47,103 nt of DNA from Hahellaceae bacterium (lineage in GTDB: Bacteria > Pseudomonadota > Gammaproteobacteria > Pseudomonadales > Oleiphilaceae): positions 1-47,103 of the forward strand of contig JADGDV010000029.1 in the NCBI GenBank assembly GCA_016744695.1, written 5' to 3'. The notes under the pieces were generated by a model. It did no database searches and was not told where the DNA came from. It saw only the letters and a program-made list of their open reading frames with translations. Position 1 is the stretch's first letter. The number at the start of each line of letters is the position of its first letter. Positions 24,155 through 33,012 of this stretch are shown here, one piece after another. The translations under genes were made by a program, and so were the position numbers.

Positions 24155-25552
24155 ATGGATAAGGGATTAATCAGGCCTCATAGCAATGCCTTGGGGCTTA
24201 TTTATCGCACGATAGATGCATCTCAATTGTTGGCAATTTTATATATTTGCGTACTCTACCAGCATGGAGAGTTCAATATATCTTGGAGCCTCGTAGGACT
24301 CACATCAGTTTTACTTTTTTGGTTATATGCAGAAATTTTTTCTTTATACCGCTCTTGGCGGTCATCAAATTATACTGAAGTCGTTTTTTCTACATTAAGC
24401 ACATGGGCATTAACAGTCTCATCATTAATTGTACTGGGCTTTCTTTTTGAATTCAGTGAGCAGTTAAACAAAGATATCCTTCTTGTTTGGATTGCAATTA
24501 CATTCATTACACTCAATAGTTGGCGATGGTTTTTCAGACATTTCCTTTTTTGGTTAAGACGTAATAATTTTAACACCCGCTCAGCCATAATTGTTGGTAT
24601 AACAAAAAGTGGTCTTCAATTATTAGAAGAAATTAACAAGCATCCTCAAATTGGCATGCGCTTTATGGGCTTCTATGACGATCGCCCTCCTGAAAGAACT
24701 GATTACTCTGAATCAGACTATAAAGGTAAGGTTAATGAAGCCGTAGAGCTTGCCAAAAGCGGCCAGGTAGATCGCATCTATATAGCCCTTCCTCTATACG
24801 CCACTGAGAGGACAGATCATATCCTCGGCTTATTTGCTGACAGTACTGCAACGGTTTATATAATACCCAATTTATTTGAATATCAATTGCTTCATGCGCA
24901 ATGGCACAGTATTGGTAACGTTACCACTTTGAGCGTTCACGATAGTCCAATATACGGAATGGGCGGTTGGTTAAAACGAGCTGAAGATATTATATTGGCA
25001 ACGATTTTCGTTTTGTTACTCGCCACTCCAATGGTGATCATAGGGGCACTAGTAAAACTTACATCCAAAGGCCCTGCCTTATTTGTTCAACAGCGTTATG
25101 GGTTGGATGGTCAGAAGATTAACGTTTATAAATTTAGAACAATGACAACCATGGATAATGGCGATGTAATAAAGCAAGCGACAAAAAATGATAGTCGATT
25201 TACATTGATTGGTCGTTTTTTACGCTCCACCTCTTTGGATGAGTTACCGCAGTTTTTAAACGTGCTGCAGGGTACGATGTCAATCGTAGGTCCCAGACCC
25301 CACGCCATCGCGCATAACGAAGAGTACCGAAAAATAATACGAGGTTACATGCTACGCCATAAAGTGAAGCCTGGCATAACTGGCTGGGCTCAAGTTAATG
25401 GCTGGCGAGGGGAAACAGATACACTTGACAAAATGGAGTACAGAGTAAAATATGACCTTGAATATATAAACCGTTGGTCTCTGTTTTTTGATATCAAGAT
25501 CATTATATTAACCGTTGTTAACGGCACCTTAAGTAGCAAAAACACCTACTGA
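24155..25552 (+). CDS. Undecaprenyl-phosphate sugar phosphotransferase (WbaP/WcaJ type)
   Basis: A 465-residue polyprenyl glycosylphosphotransferase that starts repeat-unit assembly by placing a sugar-1-phosphate, usually glucose or galactose, on undecaprenyl phosphate. The N-terminal third has several membrane helices, and the middle (about 140-260) is a Rossmann-like domain with AIIVGITKSG. The catalytic C-terminal domain has a membrane hairpin, KFRTM, SLDELPQFLNVLQGTMSIVG, and PGITGWAQVNGWRGET. I set the start at 24155 because TGGAG sits 5 nt upstream; the frame stays open back to 24110 without such a site. It is convergent with wzx. Confidence 0.9.
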   Translation: MDKGLIRPHSNALGLIYRTIDASQLLAILYICVLYQHGEFNISWSLVGLTSVLLFWLYAEIFSLYRSWRSSNYTEVVFSTLSTWALTVSSLIVLGFLFEFSEQLNKDILLVWIAITFITLNSWRWFFRHFLFWLRRNNFNTRSAIIVGITKSGLQLLEEINKHPQIGMRFMGFYDDRPPERTDYSESDYKGKVNEAVELAKSGQVDRIYIALPLYATERTDHILGLFADSTATVYIIPNLFEYQLLHAQWHSIGNVTTLSVHDSPIYGMGGWLKRAEDIILATIFVLLLATPMVIIGALVKLTSKGPALFVQQRYGLDGQKINVYKFRTMTTMDNGDVIKQATKNDSRFTLIGRFLRSTSLDELPQFLNVLQGTMSIVGPRPHAIAHNEEYRKIIRGYMLRHKVKPGITGWAQVNGWRGETDTLDKMEYRVKYDLEYINRWSLFFDIKIIILTVVNGTLSSKNTY

Positions 25553-25570
25553 TCAAACGGTAATGGCTTC

Positions 25571-27007
25571 CTACTTAGAGGGGGCATTATCATCCCGATC
25601 AAAAAAACCAGACAATTGCTTAAGGTCATCTGAGGTGATTCCCTTAAGCAATACCATCGCAATTATATATACAAAAAAGCCTATTGAAATACCCAATGCC
25701 AGATTTGAAATCCAATACTGTGCGAAAATCATTACTGCACCAGCCAATAGTAACGGCGGTATTTTGAGCTCTACCAATGTAACCCCAATTATAGTGCGGG
25801 CGTAATAATAGCGAACAAGAACCTTCATAACCAAGGCGATTAGAGTCGCCAGCGCAGCCCCCAGGCTCCCAAGGTAAGGTATAAAATAAGCTAGGCTAAC
25901 CATATATACGACAAACGTTATAGCCAACACGCGCAACTCTAGCTTTTCTTGCTTGGCCGCCAATAAGACTATAGACAACAATTGATCTAAGGCGGTGCAA
26001 AATATGGCGCCACATAACAACTGAAACAAAAAGACTGATTCTGCATATTGAGCGCCAAATATTAAAGGTAACAATATTGGAGAAAACACGCATGTAGCTA
26101 TCGTAAAAGGCAGCCCTATACCGCTTACAATGCGAGTAATGATGCTAAACTGCTGAGTAAATTCATGACGATTGTGAGCATAAAGTCGGGAAAAAATAGG
26201 GAACAACACGACAGATATCATAGCAGGAACCATAACACCCACTTCATAAATCTTAAATGCGGCCGAGTAGATTCCTACATCATGCATGCCCTCTCCCCAT
26301 AACGAAAGAAAGATCAGGTCAAGCTTCCCGATACTCGCAGAAAAAACCAAAATACCAAAAAACAGCGGCGCCTGCTTAACCAACGTCTTCAACAAAGAAA
26401 TATCAAATAGTTTGGCTTCCCACTTAACAATTTTTTTCACCTGAATAAGGTATAAAGCAAGCGCGATCAAACGACCAAACAACAACACCCCGACTAATGA
26501 CGCTAATGGAGCATCTATAGCAATCAGTACGGCGCTTAACCCCGTTCGGATGATACTTTCGATAATGTTGACCTTTGAAATAAGGGTCATTTTTTCTCGA
26601 CCAATCAGAGCCGATTCAATACTGACAATGATCGCAGTAGGAAAGCAAGTTAGCGCTAATATAAAAAAAGCGTCATGCAATGGAGCCCCATAACCCCACA
26701 AACCGATAGCCACAACCATTAAAGCAATAATAAACGAGATACTAAGGGATAAGGCACTGCTTGCAACGATATATCGTCCTATATTGTCATGACAAGCCGC
26801 TATATCACGCGCTACAATAATGTGCAGTCCTAGCAAAGGAAACTGCATAAGAAAGATAAAATAAGTAAAGACTGTGCTGTACTCACCCAATCGCTCTGGC
26901 CCCCAACTGCGAGCAATCAAGCCAAACAAAGCAAAAGAAAAAACAGCGGTAAGAATGCGCATCAACGACAATGAAAATAAGTTTTTTAATGCTAGTCGAA
27001 AATTCAC
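25571..27007 (-). CDS. wzx: Wzx-like oligosaccharide flippase
   Basis: A 478-residue membrane protein with about 12-14 hydrophobic segments of the MATE-like polysaccharide translocase family. The N-terminus (FALFGLIARSWGPERLGEYSTVFTYF) and GSLGAALATLIA near the C-terminus are typical. It should flip the lipid-linked repeat unit to the outer face of the inner membrane. The start is a GTG that overlaps the wzy stop (GTGA). It is the last gene of the leftward EPS transcript. Confidence 0.8.
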   Translation of the reverse strand: MNFRLALKNLFSLSLMRILTAVFSFALFGLIARSWGPERLGEYSTVFTYFIFLMQFPLLGLHIIVARDIAACHDNIGRYIVASSALSLSISFIIALMVVAIGLWGYGAPLHDAFFILALTCFPTAIIVSIESALIGREKMTLISKVNIIESIIRTGLSAVLIAIDAPLASLVGVLLFGRLIALALYLIQVKKIVKWEAKLFDISLLKTLVKQAPLFFGILVFSASIGKLDLIFLSLWGEGMHDVGIYSAAFKIYEVGVMVPAMISVVLFPIFSRLYAHNRHEFTQQFSIITRIVSGIGLPFTIATCVFSPILLPLIFGAQYAESVFLFQLLCGAIFCTALDQLLSIVLLAAKQEKLELRVLAITFVVYMVSLAYFIPYLGSLGAALATLIALVMKVLVRYYYARTIIGVTLVELKIPPLLLAGAVMIFAQYWISNLALGISIGFFVYIIAMVLLKGITSDDLKQLSGFFDRDDNAPSK

Positions 27008-28521
27008 CGAGCAACCTGTATTGTATTTTGACGTGACAGTGTCAACTCTTCTTGAATTTGCTTTTTTTGCAACTTCATAACTGCGGTCACAAGGCCGAAA
27101 TAGACAAATAGTAACGTAATACGAACATCACCATAAAAGTGGTCAAATGCAAAAAATATTACTTGCCCAAAAATACCTGCAGACAAACCCAGCCCCACGG
27201 CAAAATAGACAGGGTCAGTCCAATATTTAAACCGTATGACCGCAGTAAAAAAACTAATCAACATCAATACGAAGATCACGATACCGATCAGTCCAAGCTC
27301 AGCCATCGTTAGAAGATATTTATTGTGCACTACTCCTTTTAACAACTCCTCTTGATACCACGGGGATAGTACGGCAAACGATTTGGGAATATTATCTTTA
27401 GCCGCTTCGCGATAACCGCTAATTCCAACACCTGTCAGAAAGTTTCTCTTTATAACCAACGAGGCATGATCCATCATTACAAAACGGGACTCAGTCGACC
27501 GTTGATCACTCTCTGTTATACGCAGCAACGCCGCAGGGAAAGCAATAACTACGCAGATCATTCCTACAATACCCAAAACAGCCAATCTTGAGATCAATTG
27601 CGCGGTAACAATCCCTCTCATGTAACCAAACCCCAGCACAAAAAAGATGGCGAATGCAAACGATATCCAACCACCGCGAGATAAAGTCACAACAATGGTA
27701 GCAACGCCTAAAATAAAGAATAACACCACACCAAACCAGACTGGGCGACCAATACGTTTTACTCCTAACACTGCCAAAGTAAATAATAACGGCAGTACAA
27801 ACACCAGATAATCTGCAAGCATATTAGGGTGCCCCATAAAACCAGAGGGACGAAAAATATGCATGCCGCCAGCGTTCTCAAAGACTAGCTTTGTTCCCAT
27901 TGTTGCCGTCTTTGTCCCTTGTATTTCAAACGCACCACCTGTTGCAATCTGTAAAATCACCAAAACAAGATGTAAGGCAATCGCGCCACCTAAACCAAAG
28001 AGCGCTAGTCTTAATTGTTTCGGCCTTTGTATAAAATCTGCGATCAACACGAAAATAAGAAGATAACGAGTGTAGTTTATGCACATGAGAATAGAGGAAA
28101 GTTTATCTTCTGCATGCCCTATGGTAAACCAACACCACAAAACATACAGAAGTGGCAAAAGATACATTTTATTCCAGCGTATTCTCTGGCGATTCAGTAC
28201 CATCTTTTCAACTAGCCATATGCCCAGCAATGGCAAAAAAAAGATATCCATGAGCGTAATTGAAAGGCCTGGCACATATACTCCACCTTTCGCAATGAGT
28301 GCTTTATTAATATCAATCGAGCTAGTTAGCATCATGCCAATAAATAGAAAGTCCTTGGCATTGCCAGACCAAAGAACGGCAGCAACAAATCCCAAGCCCA
28401 TGAATAGCAAAACCAGCCAAGTCATACTTAGCTCTGAAAGCACCACAATCATCAACGACATAAACAATGCCATGATGATATGCCGTAAGCCTACCGAGTT
28501 ACTCTGCCCTAATCGATCCAT
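27004..28521 (-). CDS. wzy: Wzy-like O-antigen/EPS polymerase (O-antigen ligase family)
   Basis: A 505-residue protein with about 12 membrane segments and a long periplasmic loop at about 330-400. The region FRPSGFMGHPNMLADYLVFVLPLL, followed by TLSRGGWISFAFAI, is characteristic of the Wzy_C/O-antigen ligase family. It should join repeat units at the periplasmic face. The stop overlaps the wzx start by 4 bp, and the BY-kinase gene ends 6 bp upstream, so the three are tightly coupled. Confidence 0.8.
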   Translation of the reverse strand: MDRLGQSNSVGLRHIIMALFMSLMIVVLSELSMTWLVLLFMGLGFVAAVLWSGNAKDFLFIGMMLTSSIDINKALIAKGGVYVPGLSITLMDIFFLPLLGIWLVEKMVLNRQRIRWNKMYLLPLLYVLWCWFTIGHAEDKLSSILMCINYTRYLLIFVLIADFIQRPKQLRLALFGLGGAIALHLVLVILQIATGGAFEIQGTKTATMGTKLVFENAGGMHIFRPSGFMGHPNMLADYLVFVLPLLFTLAVLGVKRIGRPVWFGVVLFFILGVATIVVTLSRGGWISFAFAIFFVLGFGYMRGIVTAQLISRLAVLGIVGMICVVIAFPAALLRITESDQRSTESRFVMMDHASLVIKRNFLTGVGISGYREAAKDNIPKSFAVLSPWYQEELLKGVVHNKYLLTMAELGLIGIVIFVLMLISFFTAVIRFKYWTDPVYFAVGLGLSAGIFGQVIFFAFDHFYGDVRITLLFVYFGLVTAVMKLQKKQIQEELTLSRQNTIQVAR

Positions 28522-28527
28522 AGTTAT

Positions 28528-29187
28528 CTAACCTAGTTTTTTATAGAAAAAATCAGGTATATACTTTGGACGCTGATTGAGAATGACCCCTAGATAATTA
28601 TCCTTACCAACATTGAATTCAGACATTCCTTCTTTCACTAAATCCCGACTTGTTTTATCACCCTTAATCACCAAAACAACGCCATCTGCACGATGAGCCA
28701 ACGAATTAGCACCAGACTTCAATAGTGAAGCGCCATCAATTAGAACGAGGTCATAATGCCCAGATAAGTCATCTATTAGCTGCTCAACCCTTTCATGCAT
28801 ATACAGCAAGCCTGGTTTACATAGAGTCCCTGCAGGCAAGAAATCAAAACCGTGCTTATCTACTTTTACAATCGTATTTAAAATGTCAGTGGTGTTATTG
28901 GAGAAATAATCCGACAGACCTTTGCCTTTACCTTTAGATAACAATGATGGGGCATCCATATTCCCGTCGATCAATAACACTCTATGGACGGATGAGTTCA
29001 CCAATGACTTTGATAGAGCCTGAGAAACAAACGACTTACCTTCACCGGCAATCGCACTGGTGATATAAATTATCTTTGGGACAGAAGCTTTGCCATCATG
29101 TGAACTATTAATGTCCGCTTGGCGGGCTTCCAGACGAGATAATATCTTTAAAGCAATACGCAGAAACTTATCCATTAAACTATTCAT
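28528..29187 (-). CDS. Separate BY-type tyrosine kinase (CpsD/CapB/EpsG-like) with degenerate Walker A'
   Basis: A 219-residue cytoplasmic ATPase, the stand-alone kinase partner of the chain-length protein encoded just upstream. The Walker A is AIAGEGKSF with K51, and the Walker B is DLVLIDG with D151. The Walker A' reads LLIDGNMDAP (72-80), where the family has DxDxR; the second Asp and the Arg are missing. The C-terminus ends in a short tyrosine-bearing tail (PKYIPDFFYKKLG), not the usual tyrosine-rich cluster. It may be weakly active or act as a regulatory subunit. The ATG at 29187 is preferred over a TTG three codons earlier. Confidence 0.78.
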   Translation of the reverse strand: MNSLMDKFLRIALKILSRLEARQADINSSHDGKASVPKIIYITSAIAGEGKSFVSQALSKSLVNSSVHRVLLIDGNMDAPSLLSKGKGKGLSDYFSNNTTDILNTIVKVDKHGFDFLPAGTLCKPGLLYMHERVEQLIDDLSGHYDLVLIDGASLLKSGANSLAHRADGVVLVIKGDKTSRDLVKEGMSEFNVGKDNYLGVILNQRPKYIPDFFYKKLG

Positions 29188-29208
29188 TAAATACAACTCT
29201 TTTTTAAA

Positions 29209-30543
29209 TCAATGCTTGAAGAAATATTCCATTGAACTAGGGCTTTCTTCAGGAATTTTACCGATCAACTCAAGACCTAGATGCTTAGCCACATCAGAAT
29301 CATCACGGATACTATTGTCTAAAAACTCTCGAATACCGGCGAGCATTACGCCAAACAACAGCCCCACGATCGACCCGAATATGCCAAGTAAGAGATCTTT
29401 TTTCCAACTAGATTCGCGAGGAGCGATAGGCGGTTCAATTATTTCGCGTGAGCTGATATTGTGCTCATTCATATCAATAAATAGTTCGATCTCAGAAAGG
29501 CGCGTTTTAAGCTCCAAGTAGACAGATTCAGCCAATTCAAGATTACGTTCGAGTACAGCTTGTCGTGCATCATTACTCGCGTAAAGTTCTAACTCTGCCT
29601 GTAATCGCGCACGCAATTTTTGTATTGAACGAGTCAGTTTGCTTACATTATCATCACCTGGCTGGAAGGTATCGTTAAGGGCTGACAACTCGAATTCAAG
29701 CTCAATAATTTGTTCCTTTATCAACTGAATCGTCGATAAATCCCCTGGTGTTGTTAATAACTGTGCACTTTTATCAACTACAACCGGCCCATTACTCTTA
29801 TTCGATAAAAAGATCCTCAGCTCTGCTTGCGCTGCCGTTAGTTCCTTATAGGTTTTTTGAACCTTTGCATCAACAATGCTATAGGCTAACTCAGCTGCTT
29901 TCTGATTCACTTTGATATCATAATTACGATAGTACTCCAACGTTTTCTGAAGAATCTGTTGAGCTATAAGCGGATTTGGTGATTTAAGTGAGATAAAAAT
30001 AATATTGGAGTTTGTATCGGCGCTTTTACTGAGGACCGGTGCAACCATAATGCTTTTAACAAGCTCTTTAACCGTATCATTAAAGCCGTTTTTTTCCGGA
30101 TCAGGCTGAAAGCCGAGCGCTCGCATTATCGGGTCGGTAATATAAAAACCAACAGGCTGCAACAAATGCACCAGAGGCTTGTGATAAACCTGATCCCACG
30201 TGATGTCCAAATCTCTTATAACTTCTTCAGCAATTACCCGCCCTTCGATCTTCTGCATTTCTGTTTCGATCTTACGTTTAACTGGGTCACTGGTCATTTG
30301 TTCTTTAACCGAGGAAACACCGGTAAAGAATGACGGAGTACTAGGCATCTCTGTGTGAATGAGCACCTTCGCCGAGGTCTCGTAAACCGATGGTATGAAC
30401 CAAAGCATCATATTTACAGACACAGAAATAATTAGGAAAACAGTAATAATGAGCGCTTTATGCTTGAAACAAAGTGCAGCAATATCCTTACCAGAATAGG
30501 ATTTAAACTGATCTTGTTGATCAACTTCAAAAATAGGCGTCAT
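29209..30543 (-). CDS. Wzz/GumC-family polysaccharide chain-length determinant
   Basis: A 444-residue inner-membrane protein. One helix near residues 30-50 (LIITVFLIISVSVNMMLWF) and one near 385-410 (LLLGIFGSIVGLLFGVMLAGI) enclose a long periplasmic coiled-coil region (KLTRSIQKLRARLQAELELY). The proline-rich EPPIAPRESSWKK before the last helix is the family signal. It lacks a fused kinase domain, which is supplied by the next gene. I start it at the ATG at 30543; a TTG four codons earlier overlaps the wza stop. Confidence 0.85.
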   Translation of the reverse strand: MTPIFEVDQQDQFKSYSGKDIAALCFKHKALIITVFLIISVSVNMMLWFIPSVYETSAKVLIHTEMPSTPSFFTGVSSVKEQMTSDPVKRKIETEMQKIEGRVIAEEVIRDLDITWDQVYHKPLVHLLQPVGFYITDPIMRALGFQPDPEKNGFNDTVKELVKSIMVAPVLSKSADTNSNIIFISLKSPNPLIAQQILQKTLEYYRNYDIKVNQKAAELAYSIVDAKVQKTYKELTAAQAELRIFLSNKSNGPVVVDKSAQLLTTPGDLSTIQLIKEQIIELEFELSALNDTFQPGDDNVSKLTRSIQKLRARLQAELELYASNDARQAVLERNLELAESVYLELKTRLSEIELFIDMNEHNISSREIIEPPIAPRESSWKKDLLLGIFGSIVGLLFGVMLAGIREFLDNSIRDDSDVAKHLGLELIGKIPEESPSSMEYFFKH

Positions 30544-30547
30544 AAGT

Positions 30548-31651
30548 CTACTCAATTTTATTAGTAACAGTGGTTTTCTGGTCTTGTGCCTTCAGCTCAT
30601 ATACAAAACTAAGCGAGCTGTTTCGCAGGGCTGGCACCAAATCGTATAAGTACTGGTCGAGGTAATCTTTAACGTGTGCAATAGTGCTTTTCGGTACGAT
30701 AACAACATCATAGGGATGCAATTGAAAATCCCCTACAAAGGAAGTCATGATTCCACCACCATCAATCGTTTCTTCGCTATCAACCCAATCTGTTGTAAGA
30801 TCACGTATAATTAATTTTGGTTCCTGATCAGGCTCACGACGCAATATAGCAACCTGTTCGGTTTCTCCACTTAACTTAGCTCCACCGGCTTTAATAATCG
30901 CCTGAATCGCAGTAACGGGGCCTGTGTAATCAAAGAATATAGGTGAAACCACCTCGCCACCCACAAAAATTTGCATCGGCGTTGTGCGCCTCATAATAAC
31001 GACGGCATCATCGAGGTTTTTAAATGGCGGGCGCTGTTTACTACCATCAACATAGTAATAGTCAGACGTATATTTTCGTACAATAACAACCAGCATAGGG
31101 TTGTTTAGCTTGCTTGTATAAAGTTCCGTAAGTTCACGTTCCAGGGCCTGAGGTGTTTTGTCTTCAACATCGACCTCTCCGATCAACGGTAAAGAAAATT
31201 TCCCATCTGGGCGAACAACCGCTAATTCATCTAAACCTTTTTGATTTGAAAATCGAATCTCTATTTCATCGCCAGCAGTGATTCGATATTCCTTCTTCAC
31301 TTTCTTCTGAGAGTTTCTAGACTGGGATATTTCATAATATCTATTACGAATTTCCTCCTGCAACTGATCAGGTGTTTTACCGGCGGCCCTCATCGTTCCA
31401 ATAATAGTGAGTGATACATTGCCATCAGGGCGGATAGTATATCGATCGTTTAATAGAGGTTTATATGGAAACTGCACCTCCAACTCATCACCCGGTGCCA
31501 CGTAGTAAAAGCTTTGAACAACCGAAGTAGAAGCCTCCTTTTGTGACGCTATTTTAGGTGCATCTATCGTTAATTCCCTATTTTCCACTTGCGCACAGGA
31601 CGCTAACAGTCCCGGCAAAAAGAATATCATCCACTTTTTAATGTTTTTCAT
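30548..31651 (-). CDS. wza: Wza-like polysaccharide export lipoprotein
   Basis: A 367-residue outer-membrane export protein. It has a lipoprotein signal with LLASC and the lipidated cysteine at C19. Two poly-export modules follow in tandem (YYVAPGDELEVQF ... RPDGNVSL and YRITAGDEIEIRF ... RPDGKFSL), then an SLBB-like segment (IFVGGEVVSPIFF). It would form the outer-membrane exit for the polymer. The duplicated poly-export module is clear from the sequence itself. It is the first gene after a 188-bp gap in the leftward series and may have its own promoter. Confidence 0.88.
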   Translation of the reverse strand: MKNIKKWMIFFLPGLLASCAQVENRELTIDAPKIASQKEASTSVVQSFYYVAPGDELEVQFPYKPLLNDRYTIRPDGNVSLTIIGTMRAAGKTPDQLQEEIRNRYYEISQSRNSQKKVKKEYRITAGDEIEIRFSNQKGLDELAVVRPDGKFSLPLIGEVDVEDKTPQALERELTELYTSKLNNPMLVVIVRKYTSDYYYVDGSKQRPPFKNLDDAVVIMRRTTPMQIFVGGEVVSPIFFDYTGPVTAIQAIIKAGGAKLSGETEQVAILRREPDQEPKLIIRDLTTDWVDSEETIDGGGIMTSFVGDFQLHPYDVVIVPKSTIAHVKDYLDQYLYDLVPALRNSSLSFVYELKAQDQKTTVTNKIE

Positions 31652-31839
31652 AAGGTGACTCTAAATAACAAATTCAAATTAAGCTAATATACGTTTATAA
31701 CTACGCGTGCTCGGCCTACTACATTGCAGAACATCAATTTTGATCCATGACTTACCTACCTCCAACATCTTTGTTATCTCGCTATGCAGAGAAATACAAT
31801 CTACAGACAATGTAGTTATTTTAATAAGAAAAGCGATTC

Positions 31840-32394
31840 TTAAACAGTTTTTTTAAGTTTAATTTTTGCCGGATTACCGTAAACCGTAGCGCCAACCGGA
31901 ACAGACTCATATAAATAAGTACAGGGTGCTATTTTGACATTTTCTTCAACAACTACCGGACCAAGAATCATCACACCGACACCGACTTGTACATTGTCCT
32001 TGATATAAGGCATTCCAGGACCTGCACCCACATCTTTTGTTAGGTCACCTACGCCGCTGCCAATACCGACCTTACCAAACACAGTGACATTGTTCCCTAA
32101 TCTACCCGTAATGATGTTCCCGTTAGAGTGCCCTAAAAAGAACCCTCTACCGATAACCGATGACGGATGAATATCTGCTCCGGTCAGCGTAATATTGAGT
32201 GCCCAAAGTGGCCAGCAAAGAAAACGGATATTATTCACATAAAAAAAATGAGAAACCCGGTAAAGCATAATTGCTAACATCGTTGGCATCATGACCATTT
32301 TCAGACCACTGAGAAAGGTCAATTCTTTACCCCAAAAGTCTGATAAACGAACCACATCAGATTTCATCAAAGACAATAGCTCTCTTACTTTCAT
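31840..32394 (-). CDS. Hexapeptide-repeat acyltransferase (serine acetyltransferase-like), leftward paralogue
   Basis: A 184-residue left-handed beta-helix acyltransferase. Residues about 70-175 have the hexapeptide rhythm (IHPSSVIGRGFFLGHSNG, IITGRLGNNVTVFGKV, VGAGPGMPYIKDNVQVGVGVMILGP). The N-terminal helical part resembles the CysE family. In an EPS locus it most likely adds acetyl or other acyl groups to sugars. AGGAG is ideally placed before the ATG. Its twin of the same length is encoded divergently 55 bp away. Confidence 0.8.
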   Translation of the reverse strand: MKVRELLSLMKSDVVRLSDFWGKELTFLSGLKMVMMPTMLAIMLYRVSHFFYVNNIRFLCWPLWALNITLTGADIHPSSVIGRGFFLGHSNGNIITGRLGNNVTVFGKVGIGSGVGDLTKDVGAGPGMPYIKDNVQVGVGVMILGPVVVEENVKIAPCTYLYESVPVGATVYGNPAKIKLKKTV

Positions 32395-32449
32395 TTCAAA
32401 CTCCTATTCAATACAATTAGTTATAATTTTCCATTAGGAGACTACTTTT

Positions 32450-33004
32450 ATGAAGCTCAAACATGTTCGTTATCTAATGCACTCTGATATGGCTAGATAT
32501 GCAGAAGAAATTGGTGTGCAACTATCTCTAGGTAAAAAAATAAGCTTTTTCTTCTTACCTTGCGTTTGTTCTTTATTAATATACCGCATATCACACTACT
32601 TTTTTTCCCATAACTACTACCTGATAGCACGATTTTTCTACACTGTGAACTTGATACTGTTCGGTATTGACATAGCACCCTCGTCTCGTCTCGGGTCCCA
32701 CGTTTACATCCCTCACCCAGTAGGTGTAATCATTGTCGGTAATGCCGGCGACCACTGCACGTTCTTTGCTCTTGCGGGCATTGGTGGCGGTCTTGAAGAA
32801 ACCGACATCGGTGCTGGTGTAGGGCTTCCGGTGCTGGGTGATTACGTTACCATTTCTGCCTCGTCAAAAGTGTTAGGGCCCATTCACATAGGCACTAATG
32901 CCGAAGTTGGTGCGCTGTCACTAGCAATAACCGACGTGCCTGAGAACAGTATATTGATCGGCGTCCCTGGCAAAATCATCAAGACCAAACCTGCTCGCTC
33001 ATAA
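32450..33004 (+). CDS. Hexapeptide-repeat acyltransferase (serine acetyltransferase-like), rightward paralogue
   Basis: A 184-residue protein, the same length as its divergent neighbour and alike in layout: KxRxLM-S-D-x-x-R at the start, then a membrane-leaning helical segment (FFFLPCVCSLLIYRISHYFF), then hexapeptide repeats from about residue 75. It lacks some residues seen in its twin's coil (HPVGVIIVGNAGDHC in place of HSNGNIITGRLG), so the acceptor or donor may differ. It is the only rightward gene inside the leftward part of the EPS locus. AGGAG lies 9 nt before its ATG. Confidence 0.8.
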   Translation: MKLKHVRYLMHSDMARYAEEIGVQLSLGKKISFFFLPCVCSLLIYRISHYFFSHNYYLIARFFYTVNLILFGIDIAPSSRLGSHVYIPHPVGVIIVGNAGDHCTFFALAGIGGGLEETDIGAGVGLPVLGDYVTISASSKVLGPIHIGTNAEVGALSLAITDVPENSILIGVPGKIIKTKPARS

Positions 33005-33012
33005 TTAATATT

